From the NCBI GenBank assembly GCA_004352715.1, contig SCFE01000009.1, positions 1,196,715 to 1,260,714 of the forward strand: a DNA stretch of 64,000 bases. Reading direction: 5' to 3'. This DNA is from Hofstenia miamia (taxonomy: Eukaryota > Xenacoelomorpha > Acoela). Position numbers and translations under genes: made by a program. Of the stretch, positions 9,771 through 22,000 are shown piece by piece. The first letter of the stretch is position 1. Every line of letters starts with the position of its first letter. Below the pieces are notes generated by a model. The model made no database searches, was not told the origin of the DNA, and worked only from the letters and a program-made list of their open reading frames with translations.

Positions 9771-11333
9771 TATCATTTTTTATTTACTCAACTTTGACAT
9801 TTAAATAGGATTCTTGTAGCCTATTAAAAAACTCATTATGTTTTTCAAAATATACAAAAATCGGGATTGTTGGAAATACTTTATTATATCTAAAAATTAC
9901 AAAGAGGCACTCAAAAAATGTTTCCATGCTCAGAAAACTGTAAAGTAAGCAATACAATAATTTTGAATGATCTTAGTCTGCTGCTAGCTGCTAAATGCAG
10001 TCAATAATGTAAAGTAGCAAATTTGCAACTCTGGCAGTGAGGGTATCACAATGTAAATTGTCATATCCTCAATAAAGTGGTCTTATCTATTGTATATCAT
10101 ATCAATATTTATTGCTTATAATTTTTTTATTGAATTCTATTTAAATGAGCAGTAGATGCAAAGATATACCATATGTAGAGTCCATGCTATTATCTCACAT
10201 AGAGATGATAATACAATGAGTTTTTTCACACAACAACCAACACAACACAGCAGCAAAAGTCTGCTGTATCACACAACATGCACAACACAACAAAGTCATA
10301 AGTTTCACTGAATTTAGAATTTGTGATTTTTGTCTTAATATTAAGCATTTTTTGAATATAGCGGAAATAAATATATAATGCAGATTTTCAATAATACAGT
10401 ATATATGGAAATTGAATAAAAATTATAAAACCACAATTCTTTCTTACATCAATTTCTTAGTTAACAGAACATAGTTTTCATTGTATTTAAATACATTGGA
10501 TATTCATACTGCTGAAAATATAAAATTCAAAGTTCTACTACACTTTTTTTGTAAAATATTTTTTTAAGGAAGGAAAATAATTTGAACGGAATTTTTATAA
10601 AATATAAAAATCTATCATTCAAATATACACAAAAATGTTATCAACATATGTTTGTCTTGCTTCTATATTTTGTTTGAAACTATTTTTTGCTGACCTGGTG
10701 CAGCTCACACTTGCTATGAAATGAAAAACTAGGATGTACACAAAAATAAAACAAATATAGATATTTTACTGCTAATCCATTTGCTTTGAAACGCAGGCTC
10801 ATTTTATTAATTTCGTCCCTTGCCGTGTTTGGCTTAGCCCATGCTATATTTGCTTTTTCCACTTCATAATGCCCACAAGAATTTCATTTTCACTACAATT
10901 TAAGGAAACTACTAAAAACACTGGCGAAATACGTAATAACGAAGGTGACATCTCATTTGTTTACTAAAACCAAGAGATCTAAGAGGTCCTGATTTGCAGG
11001 TTCAACTGTAGTCCACAAGAGCTAGTCACAAGGGATGAGATTTAACCATACCCAGGCCAAGTCCGTTAGGAGTTCAATATAAAACTACATTTGCAAGCGT
11101 ATCCCTCCGTGATAAGCCAACCCGACGGTTATCTGAGGGTAATTTGAAGATGGGCCTCACAGGCCCTTGTACAAGTATTGGAAAAAAGAAGCTACATTTC
11201 AAAAACGAATTACAATTAAGCAAAAGTGGATACAAGTCAACTCAATGCAGTGAATATAATATAGTTTACGAAAATGTGTTGAAGAATCTAATTTACATTT
11301 TAAAATTTTTATAATTTGCATCACATACTTTTC
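9771..11333. other. AT-rich sequence with one GC-richer patch
   Basis: There is no gene signal. A cryptic CA/CAA-rich stretch lies at 10215-10300. A GC-richer patch at about 10975-11165 contains 'gcaggttcaactgtagtcc', which resembles a pol III B box, but I could not find a matching A box, tail or second copy. Confidence 0.4.
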
Positions 11334-11378
11334 TTAACACTAGAATGCCCAAAAAATCGGCCCCCAGAATGCCCACCA

Positions 11379-11395
11379 GCGGTCATTTTGACCGC
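11379..11395. promoter_or_regulatory. Subterminal palindrome, left end of piggyBac-like element
   Basis: The 17-mer GCGGTCATTTTGACCGC has 7-bp perfect arms. It lies about 40 bp inside the left end. Matching copies sit near the right end (12805-12821) and in the extra right-end fragment (13843-13859 and 14022-14038, each with one arm mismatch). Repeated subterminal palindromes are candidate transposase binding sites; that role is an inference. Confidence 0.5.
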
Positions 11396-11724
11396 AATAA
11401 ATATTTTGAATATTTAATCGTAATATGAAGTACTTTTTCATACTTTTGATTTTATATCGTGTTTAGATACTCATAGTGGACGTTATTCACTCCAGGTCCT
11501 ATTTGTCTATATTGGCTATATGAGACCGCATATATCTCTAGACATGTAAAAAGATACATGGAGCATCATGTTATGATATAAAACAACAATTTGAATTTCC
11601 TTTTGACTTCAATTAAACTTGTTATTTATAAAACAATATTATTATAGATTGCAATATGGGACCCTAAACAAATGTAGTTAATTCAAATTCAATTACAAAA
11701 TTACAACTGTTATGTAATATGCAG

Positions 11725-12655
11725 TAAGTGTTTGGAAAGATCGGTTGGCTAAGAAAAACAAGAATTGCACTTGGAAATTTGATACTAAATTTATCTGGCT
11801 TAGTTCCCATCAACTGTGTAAATCTACAACATGCTTTTGTGGGAAACGCTGTTCATCAATGCACAAATACATACCCGGTATGTAATAGGTATGTAACACC
11901 GCTTGCAATTTTCAATAAACTCTGTCTGTACTTCGAACATTAAAGCGAATTTGTTGCTTTGAAACCTCTCTTGACAATCACTTCTCACATTGAATCTAAG
12001 CACTTACATGATTTCTTTAAACCTTTTTCCGGTCTTGGCGTTTCTGAAAAAAGGCAGACCCCATTTTTCTGACCATAAGTTATGCTATGGTATATTTTTT
12101 ATGACCAGGACACCCCGGAGGTAACCCAGCCTATAAACGTTTCCAACTCTCCGACTTTTACTTTCCAATTGGATCCTAGAATGCGCTTACTTTCAAGCCC
12201 AGTACACTGTTGAATGTGGCATATGATTCCTTCATTGATGAAAAAATTCAAAGCAGTTGCTGGAGAACCTTCCTTTATTGCACAGGTTGGCGGGGCTGTA
12301 GGACCAGAGGTAGCTCGGAAAATATTCTGTGCTGCTACTCTACAAGCCTGAGGCCCAGGGTTTATTCAGTCCATTGAATGCCATTACAGCTGATATAAGA
12401 AGAAGTAGCAGGTCCATTCAATGAGTTCACAGCAGATGAAATAGCAGTCACAACACGTATGCTTGAATCGGAGTCAACGGTGTTTTCGTCATCAGAAACT
12501 GGATCAAAACAAAGTCTGTCATCACACTTGTATCACCGCCCTCCTCTCCGCCAGAGTTGCCTTCATCAAGAGCAGTGAGTAATGCAAAAGTAACACTTTT
12601 GCTGTGACATCCAACATTATTGATGTTGACTGAGGTGTTTGATAAATGAGTCAAT
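11725..12655 (-). pseudogene. Decayed piggyBac transposase, N-terminal half
   Basis: Minus-strand frames, joined only by position, show the order expected of piggyBac transposases. First comes an acidic N-terminal segment, 'ALDEGNSGGEEGGD', near 12540. Then 'AAQNIFRATSGPTAPP' follows near 12310, an 'IICHIQQCTGLESKRI' segment near 12200, and 'GYLRGVLVIKNIP' near 12110. 'LWSEKWGLPFF' is near 12060, 'NKFAL..EV...FIENCKR' near 11920, and 'IDEQRFPQK' near 11850. The Asp of the last motif corresponds to the first catalytic Asp of the family. The rest of the catalytic domain and the C-terminal cysteine-rich zinc-binding region are absent, and several stops and frameshifts interrupt the reading, so the gene is dead. 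It faces the element's left end. Confidence 0.7.
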
Positions 12656-12804
12656 GTAGGAAGAAAGCACTATTTGATGTGAAAGTAGATCACGTGACCC
12701 AAATTGCTCTTGTAATAATCAGTGTCTGCATATATATCTTATTAGATTGAATGCTTAGTCGTCTTCATATCAAAACAAAGCTGTAAATTTACAAAGCTAT
12801 ATTT

Positions 12805-12821
12805 GCGGTCAAAATGACCGC
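12805..12821. promoter_or_regulatory. Subterminal palindrome, right side of piggyBac-like element
   Basis: GCGGTCAAAATGACCGC is the reverse complement of the left-end palindrome and lies about 180 bp inside the right end. In this copy the outermost right palindrome is reduced to 'gaaatgaccgc' (12973-12983), whereas the fragment at 13682-14053 keeps a fuller version. Confidence 0.5.
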
Positions 12822-13189
12822 GTTGGACATTCCCAGCCCTCCGATGTGTTGCCAAGAGATGAATGCATTTAAAAAAAATTCAACACTAAAAATGTAAAAA
12901 ACACTTGAAAACATTAAAAGTCCTTGAGTTTTAACTGCCGGTAAATTGTAAGCACGGGATGATTTTGATTTTGAAATGACCGCTTGGGCATTCTAGTGTT
13001 AACGCAAACCATTGAGCAGAGCCAAGATTTTGCTTCAGAAGAGGCAAGAAGTATTTCAAGGGCGCTAGCAAAAGGTGGAAAAAGAGCACTAACATTTTTG
13101 GTTAAAATTTAAAAAAAACTTATTGCAATGAGTAAAGTTTTTTTCAATACAAATATATTTTTTAAACCATTGGGCCAGATAACAATGTC

Positions 13190-13285
13190 AGGTCGAAACA
13201 ACGTTGTTTTGTGTTGTTTTATGTATCAAAAACAACGTTGTTTTGACATTTCATTAGTCAAAACAATTTTGTTTCAACAACGGCG
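13190..13285. repeat. AACAACGTTGTT phrase cluster
   Basis: The perfect 12-bp palindrome AACAACGTTGTT occurs at 13197-13208 and 13231-13242. It is followed by degenerate relatives ('caaaacaattttgtttcaac') up to the start of the tandem repeat at 13286. See the finding on phrase clusters. Confidence 0.7.
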
Positions 13286-13470
13286 TGTTCAGACGAGAAC
13301 CTTTTGATGCGCATCTTTTGATGAAAGTGCGTTCAGACGAGCATCCTTTTGATGTATGCTTTTTTGATGCATCAATTAAAATTTGGGAGCGCTCAGATGA
13401 GCGTCTTTTTGATGTATGCTAATTTGAACGATGTGCGTTCAGACAAGCAATATTTTGATGCACGGCCACT
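13286..13470 (+). repeat. Degenerate tandem repeat, about four units
   Basis: Four imperfect units begin 'gtgttcagacgag', 'gtgcgttcagacgag', 'gcgctcagatgag' and 'gtgcgttcagacaag'. Each is followed by a 'tttttgatgyatgc' word and a variable spacer, so unit length varies from about 40 to 65 bp. Words of the form 'CGGCGTGTTCAGACGAG' are common at the ends of hAT-type elements, which suggests decayed transposon termini. I could not find an inverted partner. Confidence 0.6.
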
Positions 13471-13681
13471 TGTATATTCATCAATTAAGTTTAATAGGAA
13501 GTGTGTTTTTCTATCACTGGGAAGATTATAATCAACACCTCAATTACTGATTCAAAACATAATAAAAAACGAATTTCATTGGATGTTTAAATTCTATAGA
13601 TATTGTTATATAATATTGCCTAGAATAAGTAGTTAACTATACTGATTGTTCAAAAAAACGAAATTACCTGTTTAAAGTTTN

Positions 13682-14053
13682 TAAATTAGTCAATGTAGGA
13701 AGAAAGAACTATTTGATGTGAAAGTAGATCACGTCACCCAAATTGCTCTAGTAATAATCAGTGTCTGCATAGATATCTTATTGGATTGAATGCTTAGTCG
13801 TCTTCATATCAAACAAAGCTGTAAATTTACAAAGCTATATTTGCGATCAAAATGACCGCGTTGGGCATTCCCAGCCCTCCGATGTGTTGCCAAGAGATGA
13901 ATGCATTTAAAAAAAATTCAACATTAAAAATGTCAAAAACACTTGAAAACATTAAAAGTCCTTGAGTTTTAACTGCATAGGCGGTAAATTGTAAGCACGG
14001 GATGATTTTGATTTTGATTTAGCAGTCAAAATGACCGCTTGGGCATTCTAGTG
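13682..14053. mobile_element. Second copy of the piggyBac-like right end
   Basis: This fragment is nearly identical to 12643-12998 and ends with the same GGGCATTCTAGTG followed by TTAA (14054-14057). It starts immediately after a single N at 13681. It contains two short insertions relative to the first copy and keeps the outer subterminal palindrome at 14022-14038. The sequence after its TTAA differs from that after 13002, so it is a distinct insertion or a misjoined contig rather than a simple tandem repeat. Confidence 0.8.
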
Positions 14054-14057
14054 TTAA

Positions 14058-16508
14058 ACTCAATTTAAGTTTTTCGATTTAAGTGTGTAGATGATTATAG
14101 GTTTTGAGTATACCAAACTTAAGTCTAGCAAACTGAAAAATTTAAGAATTTTTCTGGCAAGTATTTAAATGGGCAGAATTTGGCACTAATTATAATGGGA
14201 CGTGCTTGGGGCTAAAATTTCTCCACTTGTCCATCGCTTACCAAGGCGCATTTACATCTCTGCCAAAAGTAAAGTATTCAAAAATGAATTAAAATTTTTT
14301 ATATAACTATAGATTATCAAAAACTAATGATTATGCAAAATTTAGATTATTTTTTAATTGTTTACCATTTTCGTCATCAAATTTAGGTTATGTCTGAAAT
14401 CTTAAGTTAATTAATTATTGTGTACTAAAAAAGGAATCTATAAAATTCTAAATTGTAATCTATTGGTTTGAAAAATTAAAATAACTTTTTTATGAATTTA
14501 AAAAATAAATATTGTGCTAAGTATAAGTAAGTAACATATATTTTAAATTTTTGGACAAAATTGTTCCCGAAGGCCACAACTAACATTGGATTGCATTTCT
14601 ACAACAGTTCATCCATGTATGGGAAAACTTGTGCAAATTTTCTGAATCAAGTGAATGACCTAATCTTGGATCGTAAAACTGAAATGTAAAAATGTCTAAG
14701 CCAAATTTTAAACATTAGATAACCACAACCAAAATTGTTTCTTCAGTGCAAAATGTGATTATTGTAGCACAATAAAACAAACAGCCAGTGACATTGCATG
14801 ACAATAAATATGTCTAAAGTAATGTTCAGACAATGCAGCTTATAAATATAAAGTGATCACATAGCATTTTGATTGCCCTAATAGTAAGGTAAATGAAACC
14901 TGCTATTGTAAAATCATATTCTCATTAATATCCCAACTTACGGGATTTTACTACTGCGTAGTCTTTAAAATAGGCGTTCAGAATCAATTACACGGTATAC
15001 ACACCGATTTCCTTGAACGTTTCCTTGATTTTTTGTTTAAAACATAATGATACTTTTTACAGCTAACGCGTAGAACATTTCATTCATAACTTTTTGTTCC
15101 GTAAAACAATTCATTGTCTCAATAATGTTACAGGAAGTAGTGACACTGTTGATTTTGTAGTACAAAGTTATTTTTCAAGGTTAAACATAGAGTGCTATGA
15201 ACCAAATCTTAACTTAGCAATTTTCGAACACATCCTTCTGTTCCACCTTAAGTTTTGCAAAAGATTAAAGTCGACTATTTCCGTCAATCACCGTGTACAT
15301 TTTTACAATCCTAAGAGAACTAATAGAGAAAATAGATATTTAGAAGAAATAAATAATTTTACTAAAAATTACAGTTTGAGCAAAACCGTTAATGTTCATT
15401 AAGCACAAAAATAAAACAATTTTCACCTTTTTTTCCTTCAAACATTCCATTGATTTATACGAACCGAATCATTTAAATACTTTTTAATATTACACAAGAC
15501 ATATAAATATGACACATATGCAATTCTTAAAATAATTTTTACAGTACAAATAAACAAATTTAAAAACTTGGCTTAAATTAGGTAGAAATATTTGTTGCAA
15601 GTTGCTATTGTAATGCTTGTAGTTTTCCCAATTAAGTAGCAAAAAGGAAGGGACGTTCATCACAGTATCACTCCAATTCACTGAAAGTTTATATAGCTTG
15701 TGACAGAAGGATTTTGAGATAAATCAGATAAACCCGGTTAGAATGATTAATATCATGAAGTATTTCAGCATTCTTATAATAGTTGAAGACAATGTTATAA
15801 ACATTGAAAATTCCAGGTAATCACAAAATCTTTCTCATGTCAAAATGAATTTCAAATTTTTTAAGATAATCTACCACATGCAAGAAAGGCAAACATCAAT
15901 TTCAGTGAAGGCACTCTACATCGTTAACACATTTAGGAAAAATGAATTCCAAACTCAAATAGTAATATCTATCCAAGAAGAAGAACTTTGATAATGACGG
16001 CATATAACGTGTTTTAAATGTTAAGTCCTCAAAAGATTAGAGCATTTGATCTATTCATCAATAATGATCCAAATTTTATATGATACTTAGTGCTTTCAGA
16101 TTGTTCCAATACAGTTTTCGTGAATCAGCGTGATACAAACTAAAAATTATTTCCGGAAAATAGTCGCACCACGAAGTGCTACTGAATTTGACTACAAAAT
16201 AGATACAGTCGACGAAACCTTCTGGCATTTTAAAGAGACAAAACGAGAACTGAAGTTAGAATTATTAGATTTTTTTCAAGACTGAATGCACTAAACTTCA
16301 AATAAGTCCGAATAAGCCTGATGATAAACAGACATTTGCTCATTAAAATTTATTATCAACCATTAGAGGCACATATAGTTACTGTCTGTTTGATAAATAA
16401 ACGAAAAAAATTTATAGGTTCTAACTTAAAATATATTGGTATTGAAAATTTTAATTGCAAATTAAAATAAAGTTGTGAACACAGTTGTAGGTCTGAAAGC
16501 TACTTTAC
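14058..16508. other. AT-rich stretch, no recognised gene
   Basis: An open plus frame of about 100 codons at 15094-15402 begins at TTG and has no recognisable motif or splice signals. I do not call it a gene. Nothing else stands out. Confidence 0.45.
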
Positions 16509-16727
16509 AAGTGTGTTCTCTACTTCAACTAAGCAATTATTTCGACGTAGCTATCCGACTCGAGTTTTAGTATCGTTCCCACTATCGACGTTTTATCTAA
16601 GGATAAATGATCAGATGACAGCATTCCTACTATCGACTTTCTATCAGCTGATAAAAAAGCAGATAAAGTGTTCACACTATCGAATGTTTCTTAACATTTG
16701 ATAAAAGTCGATAATGGGAACACACCG
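16509..16727. repeat. MITE-like block with about 47-bp internal repeats
   Basis: Three imperfect units start 'gttcccactatcgac', 'cattcctactatcgac' and 'tgttcacactatcgaa'. Each carries a 'ttttatc' word and an inverted 'gataaa' word, with TATCAGCTGATA as a perfect 12-bp palindrome in the second unit. The right edge ('cgataatgggaacacacc') is the reverse complement of a unit start, and the left edge has GTGTGTTC. This suggests a short non-autonomous DNA transposon with GTGTGTTC ends. No target site duplication is clear. Confidence 0.5.
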
Positions 16728-19700
16728 TAAGCTTAAAATAATCAAGCAATGTAACCCCTCAGATATGAAACAGGCGCACAATCAAATAATCAAACTCTTG
16801 GACCTAACCCAAGCCCAATTTTGCGCGGACTCTAATTTAAAAAAGTAAAGGACAAACTAAAACATTAGAACCTATGTTAACACAAACTTATTATGAACAG
16901 CCTCAATCACCTGTGCTTTCAGTGTGCTATTGTTGAGGCACTGAATGTGATTTGCAGATTTTCACATTAACTGAGGCCATGTAAATTGGATGGAGTGATA
17001 ATGAACTAAATTTCTTTTTGCTTGATATCTGAAAGCGATAACCTCTATATTTTAACGTATGGAATGAAATACAATCACTAAAACTGGACAAAGACAGAAA
17101 CCCAGTAATTTCCCTATTTCTGACCCAAACTATAAAACACGTCCCATGTGGGTCTAGATCTAGTTTCAACTCTGAAAACGATGAGATCAGAAATTAACCT
17201 CAACTATTTCTCTTTCCCTAGACAGACTTTTCAAGCCTTTCGGATATCTTTATTAGTTCATGAGTTGTGGAGCATATAAATATTTTATCAAGAAATCACT
17301 GATGTTAAAAAACTTCAGAATAGAATAGATAAAATTGTAATAGAATAGCCTTTCGATATATGAGGAATTAACCCATTCATCAGACACTCTCTTTGAATTT
17401 ACACTATCCAAATGAACAGAGAATAACATTGTAATAGTTATTGTTAGAGCTGTTGTGGTGACGGGATGGGATGAGGAATTCTGATGGGGATTGAAGCTGA
17501 TTTTTTCCACATTTTTGAAATTTTCAGTATCACTAGATAATGTGTATCTATTCAGTATCATGGGCATCCGGAACTGTTTAGAAAACTTGAACTAGAATCA
17601 TAATAAAATAAATTTTAATGAATTGATCGCCCTGGCGCCTTAAAGTAAGGCTAATGTGTACGCAAATTTGTACAAGAAGATTCAGTCAGCAGCATCAGCT
17701 AAGCGACTTACTCTTGTACATTGAGGACATCGGATAGTGATTCTGATTGTTAATTTGTATTTTAAGGAGTTACAACTTGACATCATTAATCGTTTATTCG
17801 ATTTATTAAATTTTACTACTTGATATAATCATCCAAAAAATGTTCAAAATTCAATCAATTATGTATAGCATGTAGTGTTTGTATGTAACTCAAAATTGAT
17901 GGAATTTAATGAAATTGTGCAATTGAATGTTTAAATCATTTATTCATTTGTACTTCAGTTCGTAATTTTCAATTATATTTTGACGGAAAATTGTCAGATA
18001 TTGCTATAGGGATGGGGATTGGCTGGGGAACCCCATAGGGAATTGAGGTGGGGATGGGAATGGCAGCTATGGTTATAGTGTATCAACAAAATTTTTATAA
18101 ATTTTAGCTACTTTTTAAAGATCTGATGACTGAGCATTTGTGAAATTTGCGCGATCCTGTTTATCTTCAATATATATATATATATATATATATTCATTTT
18201 TGAATATCTTTAAATTGAAGTGTTTAATAAGCGAAGTAATCATGCTAATGGATCTAAAGTGTCTTGCGTATTGAGTGCTGTCATAATAGTCAATCTATAC
18301 CATTCAGAGCATCTATAAACCTTTAAAAAATGTATTCAACAAACCTATAAAAATTCAAAGATTCTTATTAAGGGCAACAACAAAATTACAGGCCTTAATG
18401 CATTATAGCAAAATTTCTAATCTCTGTATTATGCTTTCAGTAAGCATCCAAATTTCAGCACATTTTACTAAGAACTGAACAAATAATAAACATGTTTTTT
18501 TTACTCAACTCCTCTTTAAATGATGCAACTTTCTGCTAAGTAGTATGTGTTTCGGCCCTGTATGACCATCATTGTGCACAACAGAAGCAAAATTATATAT
18601 GCCGAGCCTAATCTTAGTAGGGTGGTGTTATAAAATGGGACATATATATCACGTTTGTTGAAATAAGGTTTCCATTGCAGACTATATGGATATGAACATT
18701 ATGCAAATTTACAATTAAATTCATTGTGTAATGGCTGTGAAATGTGCTGGTGGCTGGGTCGGGCTTGGACTGCATTCCTGGCATTGTCAAATAGATTTAA
18801 GAAATAGCACCAATACCAATCTTCTTCTAAACACTGCAATAATTTTAAGTACAACATAGATTGTAGACTAGAGGATACATTTTAGTCTATACGCAGATGT
18901 AGACTCAAAATGATCATTTAATATTTATAAAAAAAGGGTAATTGTTTCAAACGATCTTAAGTCAAAATTTCTGAGGGTGACATGGTGAACATTTGTGTCA
19001 AAATGTTTTATGTGAGAAGTATTGCAAATTATTAATTATACTTCAATGAAACTTACATTTCTAAAAATCTTTAAAATTCTTCCCTCATACCTAATGTTCA
19101 GAGAATCACAAAATTCATAACCCAGGGGAGCAAAAGCTAATCTCAGCTTTGTTGAGGCGCACTGTGCGCAAACTCGGAAGTCCTAGTACTTCATAGTACT
19201 GAATGTGAAATGTTCAAATTTATAATATCAGTCTGTGAAAGATTTTCTATTTGCACATATGAATTACATTTATTAATGGAGACCTATTCTATTTCTAGCG
19301 AAAATTTCGAAAATATTTAGACTTAATAATTAACCAATGGCAGATAACTGCCCTACAATTATTCGAAATCGGAAAAAGAATCTATGTTAGATTCTAATTT
19401 GAATCTTTGGACAGTGCTGTGGTGAATACTGAAATTTCTGGTGGACGTAAAGAAATTTTTTAATTAAAAATATTTTTGCAGCTAACTCTTAGAAATATAA
19501 ATTTGTATTTTGGATTAGAATTCGGATTCAGATTTTTAAATCCATTGACTGAATTCTTGGAGAAGATTTCGAAACAAAAATGTGAACTCTCAAGGCCCTA
19601 AACTATTACAGAAATAAACGAAAATGTAGTAAAATTTTTGAAATAATTAAAAGTATTTAAGACACACACATGACATTTGGTGTAATTTAATGCTTACATA

Positions 19701-19774
19701 ACAATGAATCTGAAATCATCATTGAGACGAGCTCTTTGGTAGTCAGTGAAGATCTTTTTTTCAGTAATGATTAC
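16728..19774. other. AT-rich stretch with phrase clusters and (TA)n
   Basis: There is no recognised gene. Two open minus frames (16927-17169, 80 codons; 17253-17567, 104 codons) have no known motif. GGGAT-type phrase patches lie at about 17455-17490 and 18005-18065. A (TA)n run lies at 18170-18192. A short GGGTCGGGCTTGG word lies at about 18755. Confidence 0.45.
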
Positions 19775-20330
19775 TAGTAATTACTACTAGAGGACCACAC
19801 TTTCCCAATTGCAGTGGCAGGTATTGCAAAAATATTCGGTCTAGCTTTGCAATCTTGAGAAGTGTGCGCTATTGTTCTTCCACAACACCAGTCTCCCTGT
19901 TGATTTCCTCATCAGTCAAAGGCTTACTATCTCATTGTTCAATGCACACTGTAACAGTTTCAGAATCAGTGAGGAATGTTTGCAAAATATCAAATTTTGA
20001 AGTTCCTGTAGAGGAATGCTGTGAATTTGTTTGACGTATCTTGTTGACTGCATTGATGTCAACCTTTAATTCATCTAAATTAGAATACAAAAATTTCGAG
20101 AGGGTTATTGCTTTAGACGTAGGGAAATCTGCAATTGATTTAAATATTCTCATGTTGGTATCTAAAATAGCTGCTCCTGACTGAATGTTTAAGGACAGCC
20201 ATCGATCTTCACACTTTTCCAACATGCGCCTCAGGCTGTTTGGCCATTGATGTGATAGTCAATGGGAGTTCTAAAGCACGTCCTGAAACATTGCCGCCAA
20301 ATTTAATGTGGGATAATTGTGACCCTAAAA
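19775..20330 (-). pseudogene. Unidentified decayed coding region
   Basis: On the minus strand a polypyrimidine tract and AG near 20326 could be a 3' splice acceptor. An open stretch follows in one frame ('SQLSHIKFGGNVSGRALELP') to about 20205. Another frame runs on over 19932-20225 ('CEDRWLSLNIQSGAAILDTN', later 'LDELKVDINAVNKIRQ'). After a stop the same frame continues with 'DSKPLTDEEINRE' near 19920. Codon content is less AT-biased than the surroundings, which suggests former coding DNA. I do not recognise the family. A decayed transposase or a broken host exon are both possible. Confidence 0.3.
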
Positions 20331-21649
20331 AAACTATTGAATTATTAGTAAGCAGTGCCAAAAACTTAATCAATGCGCCAATTATACTTATTTCTTGATT
20401 CTTGTAATAATAGTAATTTACGATGTAAACTACGTGTAGGCTTCGTGATTTAGTATACACAGTCTTGTTGGATGAACGACAAAACGAATTTTTTATCTTT
20501 CTTTCAATTAACTTAAATGTTTTAGTAGGCATTAGGCAATGATACTTTATATTTTATTCTCTTATATTTGAGAATGTATACAATGCTGATTTTATATTCC
20601 AAAATGAAAAGGTCAATTCGGTTCATCTGAGCATTCACAATACAACTTAGCAGGGTCTCGCAAGGCCCAGCGCGGATAACATTTTGTAAACTGCTTCTAA
20701 CTCTGATTGTTTCACCAAAGTTAAAGTGTTTGAAATTTGTAATTTTTAGGTAATATTAAAGGATTTTCGTAAATTTACAATTAAAAATGAAGTCTGTAAC
20801 TTATGCAGTGCGTAGATGTAATTTAAAAATATTTACTTTTGGATTAAATGCTTCCTAATTTGGGCATGTTTCTTTTTACATTCTGGACGAGACTACTGCA
20901 AGTAGTAGTTAAATATATAATAATCTCCTCTTCCTAAATTTAAAGTACATACCCCATCAGTATCATTAATTGAATTGTCAGTAGGGAAATTAAAGTGTCC
21001 AAGGAATAGGTTTTGAATTCCCATTGGAGAATTACTCGTCTAGACTGGTCCTCATTAAAACAGAAAGAAAGAACTTTTTAAATCAAAATTCGTTCTTATT
21101 AAAAAAACCTCATCAAGCATAAAGGCATGTGTAACAGACATTTTTAAAACACTCCTTATATAACTGTAATTGGATCAAGTTTGTTCTCCATAAAAATCAT
21201 ATCTCTTCAGTATCGGAACTCTACATAAATCATTTGTTTTTGATAATAAAGAGATCCACTCATTCTTTGAGATATTTTCGTAAACTTATGAAATTTTAAC
21301 CAAAATAAAGCTAAAACTTTTTCTTTCGTGCAGGAGAGTGATGTACTTTTAGTTGTTAGTTGGGTTGGCTAATCCATGGAACTGGGTTCGCGCAAACATA
21401 TTGCTGCGAGGTTAAATATAATGTATGGCCACGGGAGCAAATTACTATTTGTGGGATTTTGCTTGGTATATTTAAATTTAATAATAATGTTGTACGACCA
21501 AAATTACATTAAAAAATACAATAAATAATTGAATTAAAATCACAAGAAATATATACGGGTTAATTAAAAATGCATTTTGCAAATAACATATCAGATCAAA
21601 GAGAAAAAACATCACGAAATGTTACAGGTAGTTGTTACTATGATTATAA
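20331..21649. other. AT-rich sequence, nothing recognised
   Basis: No coding frame, terminal repeat or RNA signal is visible. A short GGCCCAGCGCGG patch lies at about 20660. Confidence 0.45.
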
Positions 21650-22000
21650 GGCTCGGCGGTATACCGTAAAAAACCGAAACCGTGGTTTTCATTTAAAAGC
21701 GAAACCGAACCAAGAGAGAAAAAAATGAAAACTGAATTTTCAGTCTTCAGCATAAGCTGTCGCCTAGAATGTTATTTCACAAGAAATGATGCAGTATTAT
21801 TGGAGCAAGCGGCAAAATTCCTGTCAGGTTGAAGTGTAGTTGTGCTTGCTTGATTAACAGCTTAAATTATTATTATGGAAATATACTTTAGAAAGTTTGA
21901 ATAACATTTTCTAATGCCGATAGTACTATCTAAAAAACCGAAACTGAAACTGAAGCGGCGGTTTTGAGGCGAAAACACTGAAACTGAAATCGAGGATTGT
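21650..22000. repeat. ACCGAAAC phrase cluster
   Basis: Degenerate repeats of ACCGAAACC and its complement GGTTTTC occur at 21650-21760 (for example 'aaaccgaaaccgtggttttc') and again at 21930-22000 ('aaccgaaactgaaactgaag'). AT-rich sequence separates the two patches. Confidence 0.6.

Larger units (their letters stand above)
11338..12998 (-). mobile_element. piggyBac-like element with TTAA target site duplication
   Basis: The element starts CACTAGAATGCCC right after TTAA (11334-11337) and ends GGGCATTCTAGTG right before TTAA (12999-13002). The 13-bp terminal inverted repeats match perfectly. TTAA duplication and the decayed minus-strand transposase inside place it in the piggyBac superfamily. 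Its length of about 1.66 kb is below that of intact family members. It carries the subterminal imperfect palindromes GCGGTCATTTTGACCGC (11379-11395) and GCGGTCAAAATGACCGC (12805-12821). A second copy of its right end lies at 13682-14053. Confidence 0.85.

Noticed and set aside
10975-11165. Possible tRNA-derived SINE
   Set aside because: A B-box-like GGTTCAACT is present, but no A box at the right distance, no tail and no second copy were seen.
15094-15402. 102-codon plus-strand open frame
   Set aside because: It starts at TTG, has no ATG at the start, no recognisable domain, and base composition equal to its flanks.
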